DNA from: Methylobacterium sp. J-030
Lineage (GTDB): Bacteria; Pseudomonadota; Alphaproteobacteria; Rhizobiales; Beijerinckiaceae
Length of the DNA: 64,000 nucleotides
Assembly: GCF_022829545.1 (NCBI RefSeq)
Contig: NZ_JAKSYM010000137.1
Location: 1 to 64,000, forward strand
Reading direction: 5' to 3'
Shown here: positions 31,529 to 40,956 of the stretch, one piece after another
How the letters are laid out: each line of letters opens with the position of its first letter
How positions within the stretch are numbered: position 1 is the stretch's first letter
Translations under genes and position numbers: made by a program
The notes under the pieces: generated by a model
The model's database searches: none
What the model was told of the DNA's origin: nothing
What the model saw: the letters and a program-made list of their open reading frames with translations, nothing else

Positions 31529-31984
31529 ATGCGCGTGTTGTTGCTCACCGTCCTGGCCGCGTTGACCACGTCGGCCGCCGTTGCTCAGACGGGCGGCGCG
31601 ATCCTGTCCAACGCGGGAAATTGGGAGCTCCGAAGATCGGCGAGCGGCTCGACGCAGGAGGGGCCCTGCCTCCTGGCGCCGAAGACCCCATCACGCATCC
31701 AGGTGTTCAAGGACAGGCTCGTGGTCACGGGACTGCCGAAAAACTCGATCTTCAATTTTCAATACAGGATCGACGACAAATCCGCGTCGACGCCGGCGAT
31801 CCCGTCGCGCGACATGCAGGACGAAGGCATCATCGCCCTCGACGGCGACGCGCTGAAGGACATCCTGAACGGCCACCGCTTCCAGATCCGCATCCTCGAC
31901 AGGTGGCACGAAGCCATCACCGAAGATCTCGATCTGTCCGGCCTGAAGGATCTCTACGGGACGATCACCCAGGCGTGCGGATAG
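31529..31984 (+). CDS. Secreted hypothetical protein
   Basis: A 151-residue protein with a signal peptide ending near AVAQ (residue 19). The mature part has two Cys residues (CLLAPK and the C-terminal TQACG), which may form a disulfide, and a mostly beta-strand pattern (RIQVFKDRLVVTGLP). No family is recognised. The ATG at 31529 has GAGGGG seven bases upstream. Base composition is slightly more AT-rich than that of the neighbours. Confidence 0.62.
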   Translation: MRVLLLTVLAALTTSAAVAQTGGAILSNAGNWELRRSASGSTQEGPCLLAPKTPSRIQVFKDRLVVTGLPKNSIFNFQYRIDDKSASTPAIPSRDMQDEGIIALDGDALKDILNGHRFQIRILDRWHEAITEDLDLSGLKDLYGTITQACG

Positions 31985-32084
31985 GGATCCGACGCGATCG
32001 AAGGGCGGCCGCGACGATGCGCTCCGCCGTCACGGCGCCGGGCCAGGGCGAATGCGGGCCCATACGCGGCTGGCCGTTCGAGGG

Positions 32085-33215
32085 TCAGCACGGCATGAGC
32101 CGCGGGATGGCCTTCCGCAGGCGTCCGTAGCCGCGTGTGGCCAACGGCCAGGCAGCCTCATCCCAGTCCCGGCGAACCCGCAGGCAGCCGGCCGGCAACG
32201 CATCGGCGGAGGGCCCGACAGGCGCCCAGGCCGTCACCATCGGGCAACCCGCGTCCCAGCCCGCCGGGACCAGCGCCGCCTGACAGTCGAAATGCGCCGC
32301 GGCCCGCGTCAGCGCATCGGCCATCGCAGCCCGATCGGCCTCCCGTACCCGGTCGGAGGCCCCCGGCGCATGGACGACGAGGCCGCCGACCCGGACGATT
32401 CTGGCTTCGCCGAGCGGAAGGCTCTCCGGGTTCAGGTCATCGAGATGCAGGAGCAGCGCGATGTCGCCTCCCGGTGCCGCGTCGGCCCGCGGCACCGGGA
32501 CCTCCCGCGGCGGCATGGCCTCGTCCAGCGGGTCCGGAAACGCATCGAGGCCGACCGGATCGAAGCGACCGTCGGTGTATCGCCGGATGTTCTCGGCCCG
32601 GGCGACATGATGTTTGCCGCGCGTGTGCAGGCCGGCCACCCAGCGCCACGACAGGGTGTTGCTCGCTGGATCGCCGTCGATCAGGTGACGCATGAAGAAT
32701 TCGGCCCCGAGCGCCCAGGGCAGGCGCAGGGTGAAGATCCAGATCGAGGCGAACCACATCCGGGCGTGGTTGTGCAGCCACCCCGTCTCGACGAGCTCGC
32801 GGGCCCAATCGTCGAACCCGTCGATGCCGGCACGGCCCTCGACGGCGGCCTCGTATGTGCGGCGCAGCCCCGGCTCGGCATCCAGCCGCGCACGGTCCGT
32901 CGCGGCCAGCGCCAGGAACTGGGTCCAGGCGTCCGGGTGGGTCTCGAGGTGACCCTTGAAGTAGGTCCGCCAGAACACCTCGGAGACGAACGTTTCGCTG
33001 CCCCCGTCGCCGAACGCCCTGTCGGCCGCGGTCGCCACCTCGGCCTCGGTGATCAGCCTTCGGCGTAGGTAGGGCGACAGCGCCGATGTCGTCGGCTCCG
33101 CGTCCGGTCCCCGGTCGGTGTTGCGGGAGCCGGCATACGCGAGGCCCGCCCGTCCGAGGAAAGCGGACAGCCGGTCGAGCCCGGCGTCGCGGGTCATGGG
33201 AAAGGCGCGATCCAT
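32085..33215 (-). CDS. Photolyase/cryptochrome-family FAD protein lacking the N-terminal antenna domain
   Basis: A 376-residue protein. From about residue 45 it follows the FAD-binding helical domain of photolyases: LSPYLRRRLITE, ETFVSEVFWRTYF, the strongly conserved ETGWLHNHARMWFAS, and DGDPASNTLSWRWVAG. The usual N-terminal Rossmann domain of some 130 residues is missing, because the frame starts only about 45 residues before this domain. Instead about 130 residues follow it, with alternating strands and a helix (IALLLHLDDL, ARIVRVGGLVV, VTAWAPVGP) and an ending AWPLATRGYGRLRKAIP. DNA repair or light sensing is possible. The start at 33215 is tentative; an ATG at 33197 is also in frame. Confidence 0.75.
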   Translation of the reverse strand: MDRAFPMTRDAGLDRLSAFLGRAGLAYAGSRNTDRGPDAEPTTSALSPYLRRRLITEAEVATAADRAFGDGGSETFVSEVFWRTYFKGHLETHPDAWTQFLALAATDRARLDAEPGLRRTYEAAVEGRAGIDGFDDWARELVETGWLHNHARMWFASIWIFTLRLPWALGAEFFMRHLIDGDPASNTLSWRWVAGLHTRGKHHVARAENIRRYTDGRFDPVGLDAFPDPLDEAMPPREVPVPRADAAPGGDIALLLHLDDLNPESLPLGEARIVRVGGLVVHAPGASDRVREADRAAMADALTRAAAHFDCQAALVPAGWDAGCPMVTAWAPVGPSADALPAGCLRVRRDWDEAAWPLATRGYGRLRKAIPRLMPC

Positions 33216-33439
33216 GCCGGTGAGCTAGGGCGGGCTTCGGCGCGGCGGATGCGACCCATTCCCCGGGCATCGATCGGAATCCACGGTCGAGCATTTCGGG
33301 CCCGGCTCGGCCAGCGTACATCGACGGGGCACCATTCGGCCGGCCCCGACACACAGCCTCATCACCGCCGCAATAACCCGTCACGTCGGATCGCCGTGCC
33401 CGTCCGGCGCCATCCCGGCCGATCCAGTGCGGACGGTTC

Positions 33440-34657
33440 ATGCCTCGAACGCCCTCGATCCCCCTCGCCGCCGGCCTCGCCCTCCTGGTCGTGTCGGGCG
33501 CCGCCCTGCTGGCAATGTCCGGCCCCGCCGCCGCGCAGGCCGGCAAGGCCGAGGCGCCAATCCCGGCCGCGACCCTCGCGCTGATGGCCCAGAAGGGCGT
33601 CACGGCCGCCGCCCCGGTGCTGTTCCGGGCCTACAAGAAGGAATCGGAGATCGAGGTCTGGAAGAAGGGCCCGACCGGCTACGTGTTCATAAAAGCCTTC
33701 CCGATCTGCCGCTGGTCCGGCCAGCTCGGCCCCAAGCGCAGGAACGGCGACCGGCAGACCCCGGAGGGGTTCTACACGGTGCCCCGGCGCCAGATGAACC
33801 CGAACTCGCACTACTACCTGTCGTTCGATGTCGGCTATCCCAATGCCTACGACCGGGCGCATGGCGGCACCGGCTCGGCCGTGATGGTCCACGGCATCTG
33901 CTCGTCGATGGGCTGCTTCGCCATGACCAACGGCACGGTCGGCGAGATCTACGCCATCGCCCGGGAGGCCCTGAAGGGCGGGCAGGCGGCGTTCCAATTT
34001 CAATCCTACCCGTTCCGGATGACCGCCGAGGCCATGGCGCGCCACCGGACCGACCCGAACATCGCCTTCTGGCGCGAGCTCAAGGCCGGCTCCGACCGGT
34101 TCGAGGCGAGCCGCGAGGAGCTTCAGGTCTCGGTGGTCGCCGGCCGCTACGCCTTCGCGCCATCCAGGAGCCCCACCGTCGAGGCGGCGGTGGCGACCCG
34201 CCAGGCCGTCGAGGAGGCCCGGATCGCCGCACTCGCCGAGGCGGGGGAGCCGGCCGTGCGGACCACCTACTCCGACGGCGGGCAGAACGCCTTCTGGGCG
34301 GCCTACACGGCCCGGGGCGGGGTGGTCGGCGACATCAGCCGTCCCGAAGCCCTGGCCTTCGCGGGGCAGGAGGTGGTGGTCGTGCCGGGCCACCGCGCCG
34401 CGCGCCCGGTACCGGAATCGGTCTGGAGCGCCTGGGCGAGCGCGGATTCCACCCTGTCGCTCCGGCGGATGGCCGGCTTCGTGCCGGTCTACGCGCGCGC
34501 CGCGGATCCGTTCGGGGCGCTCGCCGGCCCGATCCCGGCCCGCTACGGCGACGGACTGCCCTCCTGGCTGACCGTGGGCCTCGGTGGACTCACCCTCGGC
34601 CACGCGCATCCGTCCGGTTCGATGTCTGGCCTACTGGCCTCGGCCGAGACCCCGTGA
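33440..34657 (+). CDS. Murein L,D-transpeptidase (YkuD domain, YafK-like)
   Basis: A 405-residue periplasmic enzyme predicted to form or cut 3-3 or lipoprotein crosslinks in peptidoglycan. A signal peptide runs to AAAQA (about residue 34). The YkuD domain at about 60-200 contains KAFPICRWSGQLGPK, GFYTVP and the active site HGICSSMGCFAMT (His about 153, Cys about 159). A long C-terminal region of about 200 residues has no recognisable domain and is Ala/Arg-rich. It is transcribed alone. Confidence 0.86.
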   Translation: MPRTPSIPLAAGLALLVVSGAALLAMSGPAAAQAGKAEAPIPAATLALMAQKGVTAAAPVLFRAYKKESEIEVWKKGPTGYVFIKAFPICRWSGQLGPKRRNGDRQTPEGFYTVPRRQMNPNSHYYLSFDVGYPNAYDRAHGGTGSAVMVHGICSSMGCFAMTNGTVGEIYAIAREALKGGQAAFQFQSYPFRMTAEAMARHRTDPNIAFWRELKAGSDRFEASREELQVSVVAGRYAFAPSRSPTVEAAVATRQAVEEARIAALAEAGEPAVRTTYSDGGQNAFWAAYTARGGVVGDISRPEALAFAGQEVVVVPGHRAARPVPESVWSAWASADSTLSLRRMAGFVPVYARAADPFGALAGPIPARYGDGLPSWLTVGLGGLTLGHAHPSGSMSGLLASAETP

Positions 34658-34862
34658 GGTCTGAGGGCGCCCGGGGCCCGGTCCCATTCGTGTGCGCAGA
34701 CGCACATCACGGCGGCGTGCGGCACACCAATTCATGGTACGGCAGGGGACGTGCGGTACTCTCCCACCGTCGGCCTGCCGTAATCCTTGCACTCTTCCCG
34801 GAACGGCGACGGGGTTTCGATCGTAACGGATCGGGATCGACGTCCGCAGATTCGTGATCGCC

Positions 34863-35804
34863 ATGTCCAACACCAGTAGGCCGACCCTCCCGGCGGCCAA
34901 TCAGGACCTCGTACTCCGCTTCTGGGGCGTCCGCGGCTCGACCCCGGTCAGCGGCCCGCAATACGCCGAGTTCGGCGGTAACACGCCCTGCCTGGAGGTC
35001 CGCTGCGGCCAGCGCCTGTTCATCGTGGACGCGGGCTCAGGGATCTACAACCTCGGCCAGGGCCACCGGACCGACCTGCCGCGGGAAGTCGACCTGCTGT
35101 TCAGCCACCTGCATCTCGACCACACGGCGGGGCTCCCCTTCTTCAAGCCCGCGGTGCTCGACTGCGACCGGGTGATCAACACCTATTGCGGCAATCTCGG
35201 CGGCGAATCGGCCGGCCCCACCCTCGACCGGCTGTTCGCGCCGCCGCTCTTCCCGGTTACGCTCGACAAGCTCTGCTGCACCTTCAAGCATCGCGGCTTC
35301 GAGGCGGGGCAGACGCTGACCTTCCCGGACGGGACGCGGGTCGACACGATCGCGCTGAACCATCCCCAGGGCTCGGTGGGCTACCGGTTCGAGCATGGCG
35401 GCCGACGGCTGTGCCTGATCAGCGACATCGAGCACAGCGATCCCTGGCCGGACCCGGCGCTGGCCGACTTCGTCGCCGGGGTTGACCTGATGGTCTACGA
35501 CGGCATGTTCACCGACGGCGAGTATCCGACCTGCCGGGGCTGGGGCCATTCCACGTGGCAGAAGGGCGTCGAGCTGGCGCAGGTCGCGGGCGTCAAGGCG
35601 CTGGCCATCATCCACCTGCATCCGGCCCATTCCGACACGGCCTTGCGCGACATGGAGGCCGATCTTCAGGCCGAGATGCCGACCGCCTTCATCGCCCGCG
35701 AATCCCAGAGCATCACGGTCGGCGCACCGCGGACCGTGAGCCGCCGGTCGAGCGGCCGTCCCACCGTGGCGCGCGAGGTGCGCCGCCGGGTCCGGGTCGC
35801 CTGA
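34863..35804 (+). CDS. Metallo-beta-lactamase-fold hydrolase
   Basis: A 313-residue soluble metallohydrolase. The metal site motif reads FSHLHLDHTAGLPFF (HxHxDH, about residue 83). Further ligands are seen in NHPQGSVGYR, the ISDIEHSD Asp and the late HLHPAHSD. The opening VRFWGVRGSTP-like LRFWGVRGSTPVSGP is typical of cyclic-phosphodiesterase-related members. Some relatives are fused to or encoded near PhyR and cyclic nucleotide proteins, but the substrate is unknown here. The start MSNTSR is preferred to the ATG at 34854. It ends one base before a convergent small gene. Confidence 0.83.
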   Translation: MSNTSRPTLPAANQDLVLRFWGVRGSTPVSGPQYAEFGGNTPCLEVRCGQRLFIVDAGSGIYNLGQGHRTDLPREVDLLFSHLHLDHTAGLPFFKPAVLDCDRVINTYCGNLGGESAGPTLDRLFAPPLFPVTLDKLCCTFKHRGFEAGQTLTFPDGTRVDTIALNHPQGSVGYRFEHGGRRLCLISDIEHSDPWPDPALADFVAGVDLMVYDGMFTDGEYPTCRGWGHSTWQKGVELAQVAGVKALAIIHLHPAHSDTALRDMEADLQAEMPTAFIARESQSITVGAPRTVSRRSSGRPTVAREVRRRVRVA

Positions 35805-36023
35805 TCAGGCCGAACGGCCCAGGGAGCGGGCCGAGGAACGCGCCTTGCGGGCCCGGTTGAAGCGGCCGAACCCGAACAGCACGAACAGGGCGATGCCGAT
35901 GGTCAGGATGCTCCAGCCGTAGTTGCTGACGAGCTGATCATCGATCGGGTGGCCGATCTGGCCGAGGGCGACGAGCAGCCCGAAGACGGCGATCGCCGCT
36001 GAGACGAGCATCCCGACAATCAT
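35805..36023 (-). CDS. Small two-helix membrane protein
   Basis: A 72-residue protein with two hydrophobic segments (about residues 2-20 and 36-54) and a basic C-terminal tail (RFNRARKARSSARS). No family is recognised. The start MIVGML at 36023 places the first helix at the N-terminus; an ATG at 36032 is also in frame. The stop lies one base from the convergent hydrolase gene. Confidence 0.55.
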   Translation of the reverse strand: MIVGMLVSAAIAVFGLLVALGQIGHPIDDQLVSNYGWSILTIGIALFVLFGFGRFNRARKARSSARSLGRSA

Positions 36024-36281
36024 CGCACACACTCCGGTGAACCGCGCCCCCGCCGTCCGATGCGGTGCGGAAGACCGGGAAATGCGCGGGATCGGCAGCC
36101 GTTCCGTGCCGCTATCGGAGGCGTGCGGGCGAAAGCGGGCCTTCCGGCGTCAGGAAGCGCTGCAAACCGCGATGGTCGCACCGCACCTGCGCATACACCT
36201 GATTGCCACGCCCTCCAGCGCCGCTCTAAGTAGGCCCCGTTACGGCGCCCCGGGGCGCGCGCGGAGCCCGAGACCACGGCG

Positions 36282-37526
36282 ATGACCGGCCCAGACACCA
36301 CGACCGCGAACACCACGGCGAACACCTCTCGGGACAGCGGGCCAGCCCCCGTCGTCGCCCCGGGCCCCCTGCGGCCGCAGGACCAGCTGGTGACGATCTA
36401 CGGCGGCTCCGGCTTCCTGGGCCGGCACGTGGTGCGGGCATTGGCCAAGCGCGGCTACCGGATCCGCGTCGCGGTGCGCCGGCCGGATCTCGCGCTGTTC
36501 CTGCAACCCCTGGGGCAGGTCAACCAGATCGTGGCCGTCCAGGCCAATCTCCGCTACCCCGACTCGGTGAACCGCGCCGCCGAGCGTGCGGACGTGCTGA
36601 TCAACCTCGTCGGCATCCTGCAGGAGACCGGCTCGCAGAGCTTCGCCCGGCTGCAGGTCGATGGGGCCGAGACCATCGCCCGCGCGGCCGCCCGGCAGGG
36701 CGCCCGGGTGATCCACGTCTCGGCGATCGGGGCGGATCCGGCCTCACCGTCGCTCTACGCCCGCACCAAGGCCGAGGGCGAGGCGCGGATCTTCGCCGCC
36801 TGCCCGGACGCGGTGGTGTTCCGGCCGTCGCTGATCTTCGGGCCGGGCGACGGCTTCTTCAACCGGTTCGCGGGGCTCGCCCGGGCGCTCCCGGTCCTGC
36901 CGCTGGCCGGCGGCCAGTCGCGCTTCCAGCCGGCCTTCGTGGGCGACGTCGCGGAGGCGATCGCCCGCGCGGTCGACGGAACGCTCACGCGCGGCAAGGT
37001 CTACGAACTCGGGGGCCCGGAGGTGGGCACGCTGGAGCACTTCGTGCGCTACATGCTGAAGACCATCCGGCGCAACCGCCTCGTGGTCGACCTGCCCCTG
37101 CCGGCGGCCAAACTCCAGGCCCGGCTGCTCGAGATCGCCGACACCCTGACCTTCGGCCTCCTCCCCGACACATTGAAGCTGACCCGCGATCAGGTGATCC
37201 TGCTCCAGAACGACAACGTCGTCTCGGAGGCCGCCAAGGCCGAGGGCCGGACCTTCGAGGGGATGGGGATCATCCCGACCGCCGCCGAGGCGGTGGTGCC
37301 GGGCTACCTCTGGACCTACCGGAAGGCCGGTCAGTTCGCCACCGAGCGGGACCAGGAGAACCTGTCCGAAGTGCCCGACACGCTGGCGCCGCAGCCCCTG
37401 GCGGCCACCTCCCAGCACCGGCCTCAGACCGCCTCCGGCCCGGCGATCGGCGCCGATGCCGGCAGTTCCCCGGGCGGCCGTCAGGGCGGCATGGGGGTAC
37501 GCTGGGGCACCCGGAAGCCGAGCTAG
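36282..37526 (+). CDS. NDUFA9-like NAD(P)-binding protein (extended SDR)
   Basis: A 414-residue member of the complex I NDUFA9 family of atypical short-chain dehydrogenases. The Rossmann motif GGSGFLGRHVVRAL starts near residue 40, after a Thr/Pro-rich leader. LINLVGIL, HVSAIGADPASPSLYARTKAEGE and FRPSLIFGPGDGFFNRF are the family landmarks; the YxxxK pair is present as YARTK. In mitochondria the homologue is a complex I accessory subunit. The bacterial role is unproven and may concern quinone or lipid metabolism. The C-terminal 60 residues are low complexity. Confidence 0.85.
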   Translation: MTGPDTTTANTTANTSRDSGPAPVVAPGPLRPQDQLVTIYGGSGFLGRHVVRALAKRGYRIRVAVRRPDLALFLQPLGQVNQIVAVQANLRYPDSVNRAAERADVLINLVGILQETGSQSFARLQVDGAETIARAAARQGARVIHVSAIGADPASPSLYARTKAEGEARIFAACPDAVVFRPSLIFGPGDGFFNRFAGLARALPVLPLAGGQSRFQPAFVGDVAEAIARAVDGTLTRGKVYELGGPEVGTLEHFVRYMLKTIRRNRLVVDLPLPAAKLQARLLEIADTLTFGLLPDTLKLTRDQVILLQNDNVVSEAAKAEGRTFEGMGIIPTAAEAVVPGYLWTYRKAGQFATERDQENLSEVPDTLAPQPLAATSQHRPQTASGPAIGADAGSSPGGRQGGMGVRWGTRKPS

Positions 37527-37590
37527 CACGCGCGATCGACGGCGTTCGACGGGATGCCGTGCCGATGTGACGGCACACCACTGGACGTCT

Positions 37591-37712
37591 GGGTTTCAAA
37601 AGGTCCAAGAGCTTTTGCGGGTGCAGGGCGGCGCCCAGCCGTCGAGCGTTGCACGATTCGCCAGGATTTCGCCCTGGCACCCCACCAAAGGGCTCAAGCC
37701 CTTTGGGATCCC
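37591..37712. repeat. Intergenic palindromic repeat, family 3, copy 1
   Basis: Begins gggtttcaaaaggtcc and ends caagccctttgggatccc, with the shared inner piece gcgggtgcagggcggcgccc. Other copies are at 39976-40129, 49167-49307, 55079-55200 and 63325-63429. Confidence 0.75.
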
Positions 37713-37729
37713 ATCAGCGGAGCCCGAGC

Positions 37730-38698
37730 GTGAGGCGCATCCTCGTCACCGGCGCCGCCGGCTTCGTCGGCGGGCACGTCCTGCCGCTCCTGACGGCAGC
37801 GGGCGACCGCGTGGCGGGGATCGGCCGGGGGCGCGCGTCCCGGCTGCCGGAGGGCGTGGTCTACGAGACCATCGACCTCCTCGACGAGGCCGCGCTCGGC
37901 GGCTTCGTGGCCCGCTTCCGGCCGACCGAGATCCTGCATCTGGCGGGCCTCGCCTCGGTGGCCGACTCCGCCAGCGGGCCCGGGCAGACCTGGCGGGTGA
38001 ACGTCAACGGCCTGATGAACCTCGTGGCCGCCGCGGAGGCCGTGCCGGGCTGCACGTTCTTCTTCGTCAGCACCGGCGAGGTGTACGGCGGCGCCTTCCT
38101 GTCCGGCCACGCGCTGACCGAGGCGGCCGAGCCGCTGCCGCGCAACACCTATGCTCGGTCGAAATGGGTCGGCGAGCAGCTCCTGCGCGACCTCCTGCCC
38201 CGGATCGGCGTGAAGCTCGTTGTGCTGCGGCCGTTCAACCATATCGGCCCGGGCCAGGACGAGCGCTTCGTGGTGGCCTCCTTCGCGGGTCAGATCGCCC
38301 GGATCGAGGCCGGGCTGGTGCCGCCTGTCCTGGAGGTCGGCAACCTCTCTTCGCACCGCGATTTCCTGGACGTGGCCGACGTGGCGCAGGCCTATGCCGA
38401 CCTGATCGGCCAGTCCGAGTCCCTGGCGGATGGCAGCGTGTTCAACATCAGTTCCGGCGCGCCGCGCACGATCGCCAGCGTGCTTGAGGGCCTGCGCGCC
38501 GGGGCGCGGGTACCGTTCGAGATCCGGGTCGCCCTCGGGCGGGTGCGCCCCGCCGAGATCCCGATGGCGGCCGGCGATGCCGGGTTGCTGCGCGCCATGA
38601 CCGGCTGGCGGCCGCGGGTCGCCTGGGATGATGCCCTGAACCGGGTTCTGGACGATGCGCGGGCGCGGCTGGCGGCCGCGGGCGCGGGCGGCGGGTGA
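37730..38698 (+). CDS. NAD-dependent sugar-nucleotide epimerase/reductase
   Basis: A 322-residue extended SDR close to GDP-6-deoxy-D-mannose reductases (RMD) and GDP-mannose dehydratases. The N-terminal TGAAGFVGGHVLPLL binds NAD(P). The catalytic Ser/Thr-Tyr-Lys set is STGEVYGG then YARSKWVGE. RPFNHIGPGQ and DFLDVADVAQAY are the substrate-loop landmarks of this group. It starts at GTG 37730 with GGAG eight bases upstream; upstream in-frame codons belong to a repeat element. No glycosyltransferase or nucleotidyltransferase is nearby to fix the sugar. Confidence 0.83.
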   Translation: MRRILVTGAAGFVGGHVLPLLTAAGDRVAGIGRGRASRLPEGVVYETIDLLDEAALGGFVARFRPTEILHLAGLASVADSASGPGQTWRVNVNGLMNLVAAAEAVPGCTFFFVSTGEVYGGAFLSGHALTEAAEPLPRNTYARSKWVGEQLLRDLLPRIGVKLVVLRPFNHIGPGQDERFVVASFAGQIARIEAGLVPPVLEVGNLSSHRDFLDVADVAQAYADLIGQSESLADGSVFNISSGAPRTIASVLEGLRAGARVPFEIRVALGRVRPAEIPMAAGDAGLLRAMTGWRPRVAWDDALNRVLDDARARLAAAGAGGG

Positions 38699-38717
38699 GG
38701 CGGGGTCGGCGCCGCCG

Positions 38718-39932
38718 TTACCGCACCACCCCCTTCGCCCGCAGCGCCGCCTGCGCCTCCGCCGGATACTCCAGCGCCTCCGCCAGGATCTCCGCGCTCG
38801 AATCCCCGAGCCCGGGCGGCATCCGGCGCACCGGCAGCCTGCGCCCGTCGAGCCGGTAGGGCGGGGCGATCACGTGCGTGTTCCCCCGGGCGTCGTCGGA
38901 CCCGCCGACCACGAGCCCGGCCTCCCGGGCGCGGTCGCAGGTCAGCGCCTCGCCCAGGCCCATCACCTCGCCGCAGGGAATGCCGGCCGCCCGCAGCTTG
39001 GCGATCAGCGGGCCGCGCGGCCATTGCGCCAGCGCGGCCTCCAGCACCGGAATGAAGGCGGCGCGGTTCTTCGAGCGGTCGAGATTGGTGGCGAACCGTG
39101 GGTCCGCGACGAGATCCGGCCGCTCCAGCACCTGCTCGCAGAAGCGCCGGTACTGGCCGTTGTTGCCGACCGTGATCACCACGGGCCCGTCCGCGGCCTC
39201 GAATACCCCATAGGGCACGATCGAGGGATGGGCGTTGCCGTAGCGGGGCGGATCGATGCCCCGGGCCAGCGCCTCCAGCCCGTAATAGGAGGTCAGCGCC
39301 ACGCCGCAATCGAACAGGGCGAGGTCGATCGCCTTGCCGCGCCCGGTCCGCTCGCGCTGGTAGAGTGCTGCCAGCACGGCCTGGGCGGCGAACTGCCCGG
39401 TGAACAGGTCCACCGCCGCGACGCCGAACTTCAGGGGCGGCCCGCCGGCCTCGCCATTGAGCGCCATCACGCCGGATTCGCCCTGCACCACGAGGTCGTA
39501 GCCGGGCCGGCCGGCCTCCGAGCCATCGGAAGCATAGCCGGCGATGGAACAGTAGATCAGCCCGGAATTCTCCGCCGACAGCGCCGCGTAGCCGAGGCCG
39601 AGCTTCTCGGCCCCGCCGGTCTTGAAGTTCTGGACCAGCACGTCGCTCTCGCGGGCGAGCGCCTTCACGATCGCCAGCCCCTCCGGTGTGGCGAGATCGA
39701 CGCCGATCGAGCGCTTGTTGCGGTTCACGCTGTCGAAATACGAGGTGTTGCCCGGACTTGTCGGCACGCCCCAGTCGCGGGTGTCGTCGCCGCGCTCCGG
39801 GTGCTCGACCTTGATCACGTCGGCGCCGAGGTCGCCCAGCACCTGCGCGCACCAGGGCCCTGCCAGGACCCGGGACAGGTCAAGCACCCGGATCCCGGCG
39901 AGCGGCAGATCGTGAGCCGGATCAGCATCCAT
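38718..39932 (-). CDS. Class III CoA transferase (CaiB/BaiF family)
   Basis: A 404-residue enzyme that moves CoA between a donor acyl-CoA and a free acid through an aspartyl-anhydride. The opening LPLAGIRVLDLSRVLAGPWC, GDLGADVIKVEHPERGDD, the NRNKRSIGVDL segment, and the catalytic Asp in AAVDLFTGQ (about residue 167) are all present. In this locus it could activate the dicarboxylic acid for the pim-like enzymes encoded across the divergent promoter, because no acyl-CoA ligase (PimA) is present. That is inference. It lies downstream of the IclR gene, separated by a 200-bp repeat-containing gap. Confidence 0.88.
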   Translation of the reverse strand: MDADPAHDLPLAGIRVLDLSRVLAGPWCAQVLGDLGADVIKVEHPERGDDTRDWGVPTSPGNTSYFDSVNRNKRSIGVDLATPEGLAIVKALARESDVLVQNFKTGGAEKLGLGYAALSAENSGLIYCSIAGYASDGSEAGRPGYDLVVQGESGVMALNGEAGGPPLKFGVAAVDLFTGQFAAQAVLAALYQRERTGRGKAIDLALFDCGVALTSYYGLEALARGIDPPRYGNAHPSIVPYGVFEAADGPVVITVGNNGQYRRFCEQVLERPDLVADPRFATNLDRSKNRAAFIPVLEAALAQWPRGPLIAKLRAAGIPCGEVMGLGEALTCDRAREAGLVVGGSDDARGNTHVIAPPYRLDGRRLPVRRMPPGLGDSSAEILAEALEYPAEAQAALRAKGVVR

Positions 39933-39975
39933 CGGAGAAGTCCTCGGTACGGGGGTCTTGGCTCAAGAAAGTTCT

Positions 39976-40129
39976 GGTTTCAAAAGGTCTGCGACCTTTT
40001 GCGGGTGCAGGGTGGAACCCTGCTGTCGGGCCTGGCCCGATCGTCGGGCCTGGCCCGATCGTCGGGCGAAACCCAACGTCGGGGTTCCACCCCGACACCC
40101 CGCCAAAGGGCTCGCCCTTTGGGATCCCC
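39976..40129. repeat. Intergenic palindromic repeat, family 3, copy 2
   Basis: Runs from ggtttcaaaaggtctgcgac to ctcgccctttgggatccc. The centre is expanded by an 18-bp tandem repeat (see the next entry). It occupies most of the gap between the CoA transferase and the IclR gene. Confidence 0.75.
40025..40066. repeat. 18-bp tandem repeat inside family 3 copy 2
   Basis: The unit gtcgggcctggcccgatc occurs twice in direct succession followed by a third partial gtcggg. The unit is itself nearly palindromic (cgggcctggcccg). Confidence 0.85.
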
Positions 40130-40140
40130 GTCGTCACGGC

Positions 40141-40956
40141 TCACGCGCCCATCACGCCATCGAGGCTGCGCACGGCCTCGATCAGCTTCGGGCGCGCCAC
40201 ATCCATGAGGAAGCGTGCGTCGGTGATGACGGTGGGGGCGCCGCAATTGACCGACATGGGCGGCAGCCCGCCGCCGGGATGGAAGCCGACCGCGATGGCG
40301 CAGACCGTCTCCTGCCACTCTCCGAAGGACGTGCAGCAGCCGATCTCCCGGTGCTCGTCCACCGCCCGGTCGAGGCTGGCCCGCAGGGCAGGCCAAGCCA
40401 CCGGGTCAAGCGCCTCCAGATCCTCGTAGAGGCTCGCACGCTCCCGGTCGGGACAGACCGCCACGTAGGCGCGGCCCATGGCGCTGCGGGCGAGCGAGAT
40501 GCGCGAGCCGGTATCGAGGTTGAGCGAGATCGCCGCGGGCCCTCTCTGGCACTCGACGTAGCGCATGCTGAGCCGGTCGCGCACGCCGAGCCCCACTGAG
40601 GCGTTGGCCGCCTCCGCCACCGCCCGCAGCACCGGCCGGGCGATGGCGCGCACGTCGAGCCCGCCGAGGGCCGCGGAACTCAGCGCGATGGTCGCGGTGC
40701 CGAGCCGGTAGCGGCCAAGCTCGATCTCGTGCTGGAGGTAGCCGAGCTTGGTCAGCGTGTAGGTGAGCCGCGACACGGTGGAGCGCGGCAGGCCACAGGC
40801 CTCGGCGATATCGTGGTTGGCGAGGCTCGTCCGGCCCGGGCCGAAGCAGGCGAGCACCGAAAGCCCCCGGGCCAGCGCCGTGACGAAGTGACGGTCCTCC
40901 TTGGCGCCGGCCCCGGCGGCGTCCGGCTCGGCCAGCAGGGCTTCTCCGGCCGTCAT
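40141..40956 (-). CDS. IclR-family transcriptional regulator
   Basis: A 271-residue regulator of the PcaR/PobR-like branch. The winged HTH occupies residues about 22-80 ([41 protein letters not shown]). The effector-binding GAF-like IclR domain follows, with [22 protein letters not shown] and the closing VNCGAPTVI. Such proteins usually sense an aromatic or carboxylic acid intermediate. It is co-transcribed with the enoyl-CoA hydratase (ATGA overlap at 40953). It is the obvious regulator of the divergent acyl-CoA locus, through the GTTCTGCA boxes near 42.9 kb. Confidence 0.9.
   Translation of the reverse strand: MTAGEALLAEPDAAGAGAKEDRHFVTALARGLSVLACFGPGRTSLANHDIAEACGLPRSTVSRLTYTLTKLGYLQHEIELGRYRLGTATIALSSAALGGLDVRAIARPVLRAVAEAANASVGLGVRDRLSMRYVECQRGPAAISLNLDTGSRISLARSAMGRAYVAVCPDRERASLYEDLEALDPVAWPALRASLDRAVDEHREIGCCTSFGEWQETVCAIAVGFHPGGGLPPMSVNCGAPTVITDARFLMDVARPKLIEAVRSLDGVMGA

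Noticed and set aside
40025-40066. CRISPR array
   Set aside because: The 18-bp units are directly adjacent without spacers and only about two and a third copies exist; no cas gene is present in the window.
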